Made by a program: the position numbers and the translations under genes
DNA from: Roseivivax lentus
Lineage (GTDB): Bacteria > Pseudomonadota > Alphaproteobacteria > Rhodobacterales > Rhodobacteraceae
Assembly: GCF_900156805.1 (NCBI RefSeq)
Contig: NZ_FTOQ01000027.1
Coordinates: 1-33,981 of the forward strand
DNA length: 33,981 nucleotides
Reading direction: 5' to 3'
The notes under the pieces: model-generated
Database searches by the model: none
Told to the model about the DNA's origin: nothing
The model's input: the letters and a program-made list of their open reading frames with translations, nothing else
Shown: positions 26,975 to 33,981 of the stretch, piece after piece
How the letters are laid out: each line of letters opens with the position of its first letter
How positions within the stretch are numbered: position 1 is the stretch's first letter

Positions 26975-28029
26975 GCGGGACCGCCACCCGAGCCGCCGGG
27001 ACCGAGTTCGATCCCGATGCGCTGCGCGCCTGGCTGGCCGCGCGGGATGTGCGCGGAGAGAAGCTGTCGCTTGATCGGATCGGCGGAGGGCAATCGAACC
27101 CCACCTGGTTCGTGACCATCGGCGATCACCGGCTGGTGCTGCGCAAGAAACCCAGCGGGCCGATCCTGAAAGGCGCCCATGCGATCGAGCGGGAATTCCG
27201 CGTGCTGCGCGCTTTGCGCGACACCGATGTGCCGGTGCCCGAGGCGCTGTGGCTCGAAGAAGATCCCGACATTCTTGGCACGCCCTTCTACCTGATGAAC
27301 CGGCTCGAGGGCCGGGTGTTCGAGGATGCCGCCCTGCCCGGTGTCTCGCCCGAGGACCGGCGCGAGATGTATCTCGACATGGCGCGCACGCTGGCGCGGC
27401 TGCATGCGGTGCGGCCCGACGCGGTGGGCCTGGCCGATTATGGCCGTCCGGGCAATTATTTCGAGCGCCAGATCGGGCGTTGGACGAAGCAATACCATGC
27501 CTCGACCGGCCCGCGGATCGACGATCTTGACCGGCTGGTCGAATGGCTGCCTGACAATATGCCCGAAGACGATGGCGCCGTCTCCATCGCGCATGGCGAT
27601 TTCCGGGTCGGCAACCTGATGTGGCACCCGACCGAGCCGCGCGTCGTGGGCGTGCTCGATTGGGAGTTGTCGACGCTGGGGCACCCGCTCGCTGATCTGG
27701 GGTTCTGCATTCTGCCCTGGTACTCGGCGCCGGATGAATATGGCGGGCTGAAAGGCACGGATTGGCGCGGCGCGGGTATCCCCGAATGCATCGACTTCAT
27801 CGCGGAATACCACGCCCATGCCCGCCCGACCGCGCCGCTTCTGCCGTTTCATGTGGCCTTCGCCCTCTTCCGCTTTGCCGTGATCTTCGTAGGCATCGCG
27901 GACCGCGCGCGCAGCGGATCGGCGGCCTCTGCCGAGGCCGCGCAGCTTGGTCCCCTCGCAGAGCGTTTCGCGCGACGGGGCGTCGAGGTCATCCAGAACA
28001 AAAATACATGCATCGGGGAGATGGTATGA
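26971..28029 (+). CDS. APH-fold phosphotransferase (ACAD10/LvaA-like)
   Basis: A 352-residue kinase of the aminoglycoside phosphotransferase fold. GGGQSNPTW (38-46) is the nucleotide loop, the Lys in LVLRKKP (about 59) binds ATP, HGDFRVGN (208-215) holds the catalytic Asp and metal-binding Asn, and DWELS (230-234) is the DFG-equivalent. This subfamily is known from the N-terminal half of ACAD10/11 and from LvaA, which phosphorylates 4-hydroxyacyl-CoAs. Position between the ligase and a TRAP system supports a catabolic, not resistance, role. It overlaps the ligase stop (ATGA) and the next gene's start (ATGA). Confidence 0.92.
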   Translation: MSGTATRAAGTEFDPDALRAWLAARDVRGEKLSLDRIGGGQSNPTWFVTIGDHRLVLRKKPSGPILKGAHAIEREFRVLRALRDTDVPVPEALWLEEDPDILGTPFYLMNRLEGRVFEDAALPGVSPEDRREMYLDMARTLARLHAVRPDAVGLADYGRPGNYFERQIGRWTKQYHASTGPRIDDLDRLVEWLPDNMPEDDGAVSIAHGDFRVGNLMWHPTEPRVVGVLDWELSTLGHPLADLGFCILPWYSAPDEYGGLKGTDWRGAGIPECIDFIAEYHAHARPTAPLLPFHVAFALFRFAVIFVGIADRARSGSAASAEAAQLGPLAERFARRGVEVIQNKNTCIGEMV

Positions 28030-28556
28030 GGCTTCTGAAACTGTTCGACACCTTCAATGAAGGTCTGGGGAAGCTGGTCAGCTTCCTGATCTGGGCGGGC
28101 ATCGTCGTGCTGTGCTTCGAGGTCGTGGCCCGCTACGTCTTCCAGCAGCCGACGCTTTGGGCGCATGGCTACACCCAACGCATCTTCGGGGCCTATTTCG
28201 TGCTTGTGGGCGCCTATACGCTGCTGCGGCAGGACCATGTGCGGGTGGATCTGCTGCTCAATGTGGCGTCGCCGCGCTGGCGCGCCTTCCTCGATCTGCT
28301 GAATTTCGGGTTTCTGCTGCTCTGGGGCATCGTCCTGTCCTACGAGGCCTTCTGGTTCTTCGAGGACAGCTGGCGCTTCAACGAGGTCGATGACAGCGCG
28401 CTCAGGCATCCGATGTGGCCCGTAAAGCTGGCGATGTTCGTGGGCGTGGCCGCGATCACGCTGCAGGGCCTCGTGGAGGCGATCCGCTCGGTCATCCTGA
28501 TCGTCAATCCCGAGGCCGATACCGGCCGCAAGGATTACTCGGCGGGGGTGGTGTGA
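28026..28556 (+). CDS. TRAP transporter small membrane subunit (DctQ family)
   Basis: A 176-residue inner-membrane protein with four hydrophobic segments (about 15-35, 50-72, 88-108 and 135-158), matching the small subunit of TRAP importers. QPTLWAHGYTQRIFGAYFVLVGAYTLLRQDHVRVD is the conserved DctQ stretch. The ATG at 28026 overlaps the kinase stop (ATGA), and the stop overlaps the large subunit's ATG (TGATG), so the three genes are translated in line. It would pair with the large subunit to form the Na+-driven permease. Confidence 0.93.
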   Translation: MRLLKLFDTFNEGLGKLVSFLIWAGIVVLCFEVVARYVFQQPTLWAHGYTQRIFGAYFVLVGAYTLLRQDHVRVDLLLNVASPRWRAFLDLLNFGFLLLWGIVLSYEAFWFFEDSWRFNEVDDSALRHPMWPVKLAMFVGVAAITLQGLVEAIRSVILIVNPEADTGRKDYSAGVV

Positions 28557-29863
28557 TGAGCCCGGAACTTCTGACAATCGGCATGTTCAGCATGCTTCTG
28601 ATCTCGATCCTGCTGGGCGTGTCGCTGACCTTCGCGCTTGGCGGAACGGCGGTGGTCTTCGGCCTGCTGACCTTCGGTCTGAACGGGATGTTCACCATCG
28701 TCTCGACGATGTTCGGCTCGATGTGGTCGATCCTGCTGTCGGCGATCCCGCTTTTCGTCTTCATCGGCGTGGCGCTGGCACGGTCCAAGATCGCGGACGA
28801 CCTTTATCACGCGTTCTATTTGTGGTCGGGCCGCACGCCCGGCGGTCTTTTGATCGGCACGTCCGGCTTTGCCGCGACGCTGTCGGCGATGACCGGCAGC
28901 TGCGCGGCCTCCACGGTGACGACAGGTCTTGTCGGCATGCCCGCGATGAAGAAACGCGGCTATGACAAGCGCTTCATGCTGGGCACGATCGGTGCGTCCG
29001 GGACGCTTGGCATCCTCATTCCGCCGTCGATCACACTGATCCTGATCGCGCTGCAGACCGGCCAATCCGTCGGTCGACTGTTCCTGGGCGGTCTGATCGC
29101 GGGGCTTTTGCTGCTGGCGATGTTCATGACTTATGTGTTCCTAAAAAGCCGATTTTCGCCGCATCTGGCGCCGGGCTCGGATGAACTCGCGCCACTGAGC
29201 GAGCGGATCAGCTCGCTCCGCTCGGTGCTGTTGCCGCTTCTGGTGATCCTGTCGGTGCTGGTGTCGATCTTCGCAGGCATTGCGACACCGACCGAGGCGG
29301 CAGCCGTGGGCGCGGCGGCGGTCGTGCTGTCGGTGGCGATCCGGCGCGAATTGAACTGGACCTACATCAAGGCCGTCAGCCACGACACTGCCAGCCTGAC
29401 CGGCATGGTCATCTGGATCGTTTTCGGCGCCTCGGCCTTCGTCGCGGTCTATGGCGGCGGCGGCGGCACGCGCTTCATGCAGGGCTATCTGCTGGGCCTC
29501 GAGATCGAGCCCTGGATGATGATCCTGCTGATGCAGGTGATCACGCTGATCCTGGGCATGTTCCTCGATCCGGTCGGGATCATCCTGCTGGTGCTGCCGA
29601 TCTTCTTCCCGATCGTCGTGCAGCTTGGCTACGATCCGATCTGGTTCTGCATCCTGTTCCAGCTGAACCTGTGCATCGGCTATATCTCTCCGCCCTTCGG
29701 CTACAACCTCTTCTACCTGAAGTCGCTGAGCCCGGAGACCCCGATCTCCGAGATCTACCGGGCGATCATGCCGTTCCTGCTGCTGATGCTGGTGACCGGC
29801 GCCGTGCTGTTCCTGTTTCCGGAGCTTTTGACCAGCTTCACCGCCCTTCCCGACGGCCGCTGA
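28556..29863 (+). CDS. TRAP transporter large membrane subunit (DctM family)
   Basis: A 435-residue permease that drives uptake with the sodium gradient. It has about twelve hydrophobic segments from residue 8 on, with conserved DctM pieces: GGLLIGTSGFAATLSAMTGSC, GTIGASGTLGILIPPSITLILI and NLCIGYISPPFGYNLFYL. These correspond to the inverted-repeat hairpins that carry the Na+ sites. The start overlaps the small subunit's stop. Together with the DctQ and DctP proteins this is a complete TRAP system, so the island imports its own substrate. Confidence 0.95.
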   Translation: MSPELLTIGMFSMLLISILLGVSLTFALGGTAVVFGLLTFGLNGMFTIVSTMFGSMWSILLSAIPLFVFIGVALARSKIADDLYHAFYLWSGRTPGGLLIGTSGFAATLSAMTGSCAASTVTTGLVGMPAMKKRGYDKRFMLGTIGASGTLGILIPPSITLILIALQTGQSVGRLFLGGLIAGLLLLAMFMTYVFLKSRFSPHLAPGSDELAPLSERISSLRSVLLPLLVILSVLVSIFAGIATPTEAAAVGAAAVVLSVAIRRELNWTYIKAVSHDTASLTGMVIWIVFGASAFVAVYGGGGGTRFMQGYLLGLEIEPWMMILLMQVITLILGMFLDPVGIILLVLPIFFPIVVQLGYDPIWFCILFQLNLCIGYISPPFGYNLFYLKSLSPETPISEIYRAIMPFLLLMLVTGAVLFLFPELLTSFTALPDGR

Positions 29864-29904
29864 GGCCCGAGGAAGATCTGTCCAACCAAGGGAGAAGAAA
29901 GACC

Positions 29905-30957
29905 ATGACTGAGAACACCAAGAGCGTGTCGCGCCGGAATTTTCTGGCCGCATCCGCCGGGACCGCCGCGGGCCTGAGCCTGGCCGCGCCGCCGGCCATC
30001 GCGCAGGGCACCACCACCTGGCGCATGCAGACCCACTGGCCCACGGGCAACTGGTACTATGACGAAGTCTTCGTGCGCTACTGCAACCGCATCACGGAGG
30101 CCACCGGCGGCGAGCTGACCGTCGAGCCCTACGCGCCCGAGGCCATCGTGCCCACGGGCGAGGTGCTGAACGCCGTGCGTCGCGGCCTTCTGGAAAGCGC
30201 GTTCATCTATCCCGCCTACTGGATCGGGCGGATCCCGGCCGCAGGCCACCTGAACGGGCATATCGGCACTTGGCAGGGCCATGAGGAAATGGACATCTTC
30301 TATTTCGAAATGGGCGGCATCGACGTGATCCGCGAAGCCTATGCCGAACAGGGCGTGCACCAGGTCGGTCCCGTCTCCTATTCGGGCCTGACTCTGTGGG
30401 CCAACCGTCCGCTGCAAACGGTCGAGGATTTCTCGGGCTGGCCGGTGCGCTCCACCGGGGCGGCGGGCCTCGTTCTGGAAAAGATCGGCGCGGCGCCCGT
30501 GTCGATCCCCGGCGGCGAGCTTTATCAGGCGCTGCAAACCGGCGTTGTCGACGGCGCGCATTGGGGCGCCACGGCCACGGCCTGGGGCATGAACTTCCAG
30601 GAGGTCTGTACCCATATCATTGAGCCCGACCTTGTCGGTCATCTGAACGGTGAGGTGATGGTGGGCCTCGATGCCTGGAACTCCATCGGCACCGAGCTGC
30701 AGGCGGTCGTCAACGAAGTGACCCGCGCCACCTCTGCCGAGGCGGCGGCGCACTTCCTCTATCGCGATTACCTCTACAAGCAGGAATTCGTGAACAACAT
30801 GGGCGGCACGCTCACGCAGATGGACGACGACACGGTGCGCGCGCTGCGGACCGCCTCGCTCGAGGTCGTCGACGACTTCTCGGCGCAGGATCCGGAATAT
30901 TCCGGTCGCCTGGGCGAGATGCTGCGCGAATTCCTGACCATGACCGGCCGGATCTGA
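29905..30957 (+). CDS. TRAP solute-binding protein (DctP family), Tat-exported
   Basis: A 350-residue periplasmic binding protein. The N-terminus has a twin-arginine signal (SRRNFLAASAGTAAGLSLAAP, cleavage after Ala-Ile-Ala near residue 33). The mature domain begins TTWRMQTHWPTG and has the family piece LQTGVVDGAHWGATATAW with the ligand-contact region. The sequence is of the dimeric TakP/DctP-7 style in that Trp and His recur in the ligand lobe, but substrate prediction is unsafe. GGGAGAAG precedes ATG by about 8 bases. A strong hairpin follows its stop. Confidence 0.93.
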   Translation: MTENTKSVSRRNFLAASAGTAAGLSLAAPPAIAQGTTTWRMQTHWPTGNWYYDEVFVRYCNRITEATGGELTVEPYAPEAIVPTGEVLNAVRRGLLESAFIYPAYWIGRIPAAGHLNGHIGTWQGHEEMDIFYFEMGGIDVIREAYAEQGVHQVGPVSYSGLTLWANRPLQTVEDFSGWPVRSTGAAGLVLEKIGAAPVSIPGGELYQALQTGVVDGAHWGATATAWGMNFQEVCTHIIEPDLVGHLNGEVMVGLDAWNSIGTELQAVVNEVTRATSAEAAAHFLYRDYLYKQEFVNNMGGTLTQMDDDTVRALRTASLEVVDDFSAQDPEYSGRLGEMLREFLTMTGRI

Positions 30958-30978
30958 TCCGTCCGCCGCACGACACTC

Positions 30979-31010
30979 CGGAGGGCACCACGGTGCCCTC
31001 CGCCAGTTTT
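30979..31010 (+). terminator. Strong hairpin after the TRAP binding-protein gene
   Basis: CGGAGGGCACC and GGTGCCCTCCG form a perfect 11-bp stem with a 2-base loop (30979-31002), followed by CCAG and four T. It would end or reduce transcription before the quinone oxidoreductase gene, or protect the upstream mRNA 3' end. The T-run is short, so read-through is likely. Confidence 0.75.
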
Positions 31011-31036
31011 GACACCGCCAGACAAAAGAGGCCGCA

Positions 31037-32026
31037 ATGAGCTTGCCCAGCACCATGACCGTCGTCGAAATCTCCGAATATGGCGGGCCCGACGTGCTGA
31101 AGCCCGCAACCGCGCCGGTGCCGCGCCCGGGCGAGGGACAGATCCTCATCAAGATCGACCATGCCGGGGTGAACCGCCCCGACGCGCTGCAGCGCGCGGG
31201 AAATTACGCGCCGCCCCCCGATGCCTCGCCGCTGCCGGGGCTGGAGGCTGCGGGCCATGTGGCCGCCGTCGGCGCAGGCGTCTCGCGCTGGTCCGAGGGC
31301 GACGCGGTCACGGCTCTTCTGCCGGGAGGCGGCTACGCGGAATACGCCGTCACCGATGCGCGCCAGGCCCTGCCCGTGCCCAAGGGTATGAGCTTTGAGG
31401 CCGCCGCAGGGCTGTGCGAGAACTACTTCACCGTCTGGACCAACGTCTTCATGCGCGGCGGCCTCAAGGCCGGTGAGCGGTTCCTGGCCCATGGGGGATC
31501 TTCCGGGATCGGCACGACCGCGATCCAGCTGGCCAAGCTGCACGGTGCCCGTGTCTTCGCCACGGCCGGCACAGCCGAGAAATGCGCGGTCTGTGAAAAA
31601 CTCGGGGCCGAGGCCGCGATCAATTACCGCGAAGCGGATTTTGTTGAAGCCATGAAGGCAGAAGGCGGGGCCGACCTGATCCTCGACATGGTGGGCGGCG
31701 AATACATCGCGCGCAATCTCACGGCGCTTGCCATGGACGGGCGGCTTGTCCAGATCGCGTATCTGCAGGGCTCCAAGGTCGAGATCGACCTGATGCAGGT
31801 CATGACCCGGCGGCTGACCTTCACCGGCTCCACCCTGCGTCCGCAATCGCTGGACGCGAAGGCCGAGATCGCCGCCGCGCTCGAAGCCGAAGTCTGGCCG
31901 CATCTTGAAAGCGGCGCCATCGGTCCCGTGTATGACAGCACCTTCCCGCTCGAGGAGGCAGCCCAGGCGCATGCGCGCATGGAAAGCTCGGCCAATATCG
32001 GCAAGATCATCCTGAAGGTGGCCTGA
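31037..32026 (+). CDS. NAD(P)H:quinone oxidoreductase-like (MDR family, zinc-free)
   Basis: A 329-residue medium-chain dehydrogenase/reductase of the quinone-oxidoreductase type. It starts MTVVEISEYGGPDVLKPATAPVPRPG, has GVNRPDALQRAGNYAPPPDASPLPGLEAAG, and the nucleotide-binding HGGSSGIGTTAIQLAKLHGARVFATAGT (about 152-180). No catalytic zinc Cys set is present. It is similar to the PIG3/TP53I3-like branch. An AGAGG site precedes the ATG. The hydrolase gene begins 3 bases after its stop, so those two are a pair. Its part in the pathway is not clear: reduction of an enoyl or quinone group is possible. Confidence 0.9.
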   Translation: MSLPSTMTVVEISEYGGPDVLKPATAPVPRPGEGQILIKIDHAGVNRPDALQRAGNYAPPPDASPLPGLEAAGHVAAVGAGVSRWSEGDAVTALLPGGGYAEYAVTDARQALPVPKGMSFEAAAGLCENYFTVWTNVFMRGGLKAGERFLAHGGSSGIGTTAIQLAKLHGARVFATAGTAEKCAVCEKLGAEAAINYREADFVEAMKAEGGADLILDMVGGEYIARNLTALAMDGRLVQIAYLQGSKVEIDLMQVMTRRLTFTGSTLRPQSLDAKAEIAAALEAEVWPHLESGAIGPVYDSTFPLEEAAQAHARMESSANIGKIILKVA

Positions 32027-32029
32027 GCG

Positions 32030-32989
32030 ATGGCGCCCCGCCCCGAATGGCAGAGCGCGGATCGCTCGATCCGGCACAGCTTCGCCTCGTACACCGAGTC
32101 GGGCCTCTCGCTGACCCTGCGACAGCGCGGCGAGGGCCCGCCGGTGCTGTTCGTGCATGGCGCGACCTTCTCGGGGCGCATCTTCGACATCCCGCACGAG
32201 GACCTGAACTGGCTGCAGGTCATGGCCGATGCGGGCTATAGCGCCTATGCGCTCGATTTGCGCGGTTACGGCCTGTCGAAGCCCACGGCCTTTCCAGAAG
32301 AGGGAGTCTATGCCTCGGGCGCGCAGGCCATCGCCGATATCGGCGATGCGGTCGACTGGATCATGGCACGGCATGACGGGGCCCGCGTGGCGCTGGTGGG
32401 CTGGTCCTGGGGCACGCTGACCACGTCTCGCTACGTCATGGCCGACGGACGCGACAAGATCCGCAGCCTGTGTCTTTACGCCCCGATCTACGCGGAGAGG
32501 AATGCGGGCTGGATCGACATGCTGGCCGATCCGGCAGACCGGTCCCGCCTGCGCCCGCTTGGGCCTTACCGCCGGGTGAACCTGTCCGACACGCGGATCC
32601 GCTGGGATGAACAGATCCCCAACGGGGCCGATTGGCGCAGCGAGGCGGCGCTTCTGGCGCTGGTTGAGTCCTCCTGTGCGGATGACGGCGCGGAGGGTGA
32701 CACCGATCCGCCCAGCTTCCGCGTGCCGAACGGAACTTTCGTGGAACTGTGGGAGTGCTTCAACGGGCGCCCGATCCACGACCCTGCGGGCATCGCCTGT
32801 CCCACTATGCTGATCCGGGGATCGCAGGACACGACCTCGACCCGCAGCGACGCGCTGGCGCTCTTAGACCGGCTGACCTGCCTCGACAAGGATTACGTCG
32901 AGATCCACGGCGGCACGCATTTCATCAACGCCGAACGCCGCGCGCGTCCGGTCTTCGATGCAGTGACGAATTTCATCCGGCGCAGTTAA
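32030..32989 (+). CDS. Alpha/beta hydrolase
   Basis: A 319-residue hydrolase. The oxyanion loop is in FVHGATFSG (about 42-50), the nucleophile elbow is GWSWG (Ser near 125), an acid is likely in the LIRGSQDTTSTRSD region, and the His lies in IHGGTHFINAERR near the C-terminus. There is no signal peptide, so it acts in the cytoplasm. With an imported hydroxy acid as pathway substrate, a lactonase or esterase job at the entry is plausible but not shown. It ends the island, and the next 400 bases carry no gene. Confidence 0.88.
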   Translation: MAPRPEWQSADRSIRHSFASYTESGLSLTLRQRGEGPPVLFVHGATFSGRIFDIPHEDLNWLQVMADAGYSAYALDLRGYGLSKPTAFPEEGVYASGAQAIADIGDAVDWIMARHDGARVALVGWSWGTLTTSRYVMADGRDKIRSLCLYAPIYAERNAGWIDMLADPADRSRLRPLGPYRRVNLSDTRIRWDEQIPNGADWRSEAALLALVESSCADDGAEGDTDPPSFRVPNGTFVELWECFNGRPIHDPAGIACPTMLIRGSQDTTSTRSDALALLDRLTCLDKDYVEIHGGTHFINAERRARPVFDAVTNFIRRS

Positions 32990-33399
32990 GAACCCGTGAA
33001 GATTTCTTGTCTGTCTGTCCACTTAACTTGCTTTTTTGCATCCCGTTTTCGTGTCACCGACTTTTGAATTGGGCTTTTGGGGACAGCTTTCACTATGAAG
33101 CAGGTATGGAGGAAAGATTTTTCGTATTTTCAGTGCAATTCACGCAGTGAAGAGCTTTTCCGCCGTCTGAAGAAATACCTGCCGCGAATATAAGTTTCTT
33201 TGCGCATCGCGATGCGTAAGGCGACCTCGGTTTATTCACTGTCGCTAAGTCGCCGGGCAGGAACACACCCTGCGGGACCCACGGGTTCAACGATGAAATC
33301 AAACTCATCCCATGTGAAGCAGTCCTCTTGCTAAGGGAAATATTGCCGTTCGCTTGCTGCAATTACGGAGCGCATAACGTCGTGCCACAAGAGAAAGGG
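32990..33399. other. Intergenic flank, no gene supported
   Basis: About 410 AT-richer bases between the hydrolase and an IS3-family remnant. Short frames show no motif. It contains the palindrome listed at 33204-33217. Confidence 0.45.
33204..33217. repeat. Perfect 14-base palindrome
   Basis: CGCATCG followed by CGATGCG, with no loop. Its role is unknown: a protein site or chance. Confidence 0.4.
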
Positions 33400-33592
33400 T
33401 GGTCTGCCCCCATCGAGTGGTCCGGTTTGATTGTTAGTGCATGGTCGGCCTCTGGTCTATCGGCACGATGCTTTCTGGTGCGGGTGGACGGTATCCCAGA
33501 GAGCTATGGGGTTTGACAGTGTTGTAGTGGCGACGCCATCTCTCGATCAGGATCTGGGCTTCGCGTAGCGAGTAGAAGACCTCGCCGTTCAG
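33400..33592 (-). mobile_element. IS3-family remnant (end and OrfB C-terminus)
   Basis: Minus-strand codons 33592-33434 encode LNGEVFYSLREAQILIERW, RRHYNTVKPHSSLGYRPPAPE and a short tail ending TMH-stop. This is the very recognisable C-terminus of an IS3-family OrfB (DDE) transposase. The end sequence TGGTCTGCCCC at 33400 resembles the one at 18676. The coding sequence breaks just before LNGEV, where the IS110-type sequence begins, so only the last about 50 codons remain. Confidence 0.85.
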
Positions 33593-33981
33593 ATGGCGTA
33601 ATCGGGGCTCAGTCCCCGGGTTCGCCGGTAGTCTTCTTGCCGGTAAGTCCATGACCGGGAGAACGACCATGACGAGAGTATTGTATGCGGGCCTCGACGT
33701 CTCACTGGAGATGACCAGCATCTGCGTTGTCGATGCCCAGGGCGGAATGATCCTTGAGGCAAAGGCGGTTTCGGACCCTGTCGACATCGGCGATGTGCTG
33801 GCTGGTATCGACGGCACCTTCGAGCGAGTTGGTTTCGAAGCCGGGCCTTTGTCGCAGTGGCTTTACAATGGCCTCACGAGCGCGGGCTTGCCCGCCGTCT
33901 GCATTGAAGCGCGACATGCCAAGGCTGCGATGGTGGCCATGAACCGCAACAAGAATGACCGCAACGACGCTCGATCTCTGG
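33593..33981 (+). mobile_element. Left part of an IS110-family element
   Basis: About 75 non-coding bases (with the small hairpin CGGGG/CCCCG near 33604-33618) precede the transposase start at 33669. The element interrupts the IS3-family remnant and continues past the window edge. The exact left end is uncertain by a few bases. Confidence 0.7.
33669..33981 (+). CDS. IS110-family transposase, N-terminal part
   Basis: The first 104 codons of a DEDD (RuvC-like) transposase; the gene runs off the window. GLDVSLEMTSICVVD holds the first Asp, GFEAGPLSQWLYNGL the Glu, and KNDRNDARSL the paired Asp, all at the usual spacing of the IS110/IS1111 family. The ATG at 33669 follows GGGAG by 7 bases. Enzymes of this family are guided by a bridge RNA coded in the element's non-coding end. 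The short left end here suggests that the RNA, if present, lies downstream, as in the IS1111 branch. Confidence 0.92.
   Translation, partial: MTRVLYAGLDVSLEMTSICVVDAQGGMILEAKAVSDPVDIGDVLAGIDGTFERVGFEAGPLSQWLYNGLTSAGLPAVCIEARHAKAAMVAMNRNKNDRNDARSL

Noticed and set aside
30812-32779. A 655-codon open frame on the minus strand
   Set aside because: It is antisense to the binding protein, oxidoreductase and hydrolase genes, which have full motif sets; it has no domain of its own.

Overview
The window looks like accessory chromosome or large-replicon DNA from an alphaproteobacterium, most likely of the Rhodobacterales (Roseobacter-type). This rests on high-GC coding, TRAP uptake next to acyl-CoA chemistry, a Tat-exported TRAP binding protein and the character of the GroEL, MgtE, SulP and IS fragments. 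It is an inference from protein character; there is no rRNA or other phylogenetic marker here.

Layout. (1) 0.1-8.8 kb: envelope, ion and stress genes. These are a BON-MscS channel, a short MgtE-type Mg2+ channel, a DUF481 outer-membrane barrel, and on the minus strand a SulP transporter, a tandem universal stress protein and a LysR regulator in one direction, followed by a small SnoaL/NTF2-like protein. (2) 9.2-13.2 kb: a minus-strand mobile module of a 75-aa helix-turn-helix protein and two different tyrosine recombinases, with palindromes at both sides. The larger recombinase seems to carry a pair of compensating frameshifts. (3) 13.2-18.4 kb: a plus-strand run with a probably 5'-truncated protein of unknown function, an exported Ig-like protein, a double-CDGSH/glutamate-synthase-type FMN fusion, a hemerythrin-like protein and a glutathionyl-hydroquinone reductase-like protein. 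The last three suggest redox or electrophile defence. (4) 18.4-22.4 kb: a truncated gene ending at an IS3-family remnant, a small EF-hand protein, a small membrane protein, a 50-aa lysine-rich protein, groES and a groEL broken by one missing base, then a frameshifted conserved-looking remnant. (5) 22.5-33.0 kb: a compact catabolic island. A divergent TetR regulator faces an SDR, an ACAD10/11-like acyl-CoA dehydrogenase, an acyl-CoA ligase, an APH-fold phosphotransferase, a complete TRAP transporter, a quinone oxidoreductase and an alpha/beta hydrolase. (6) 33.0-34.0 kb: a second IS3-family remnant interrupted by the start of an IS110-family element that runs off the end.

The most interesting system is region 5. 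Its enzyme set (ligase, APH kinase, ACAD10/11-like dehydrogenase, SDR) matches the core of the known Pseudomonas putida lva pathway, in which 4-hydroxyacyl-CoAs are phosphorylated on the hydroxyl and rearranged for beta-oxidation. Here it has its own TRAP importer, a TetR switch and a possible lactone or ester hydrolase, which suggests a self-contained route for an imported hydroxy acid or lactone. A second theme is a set of apparent one-base losses in short G or A runs (groEL, the large recombinase, the 22.2-kb remnant). These could be true gene decay or consensus errors.
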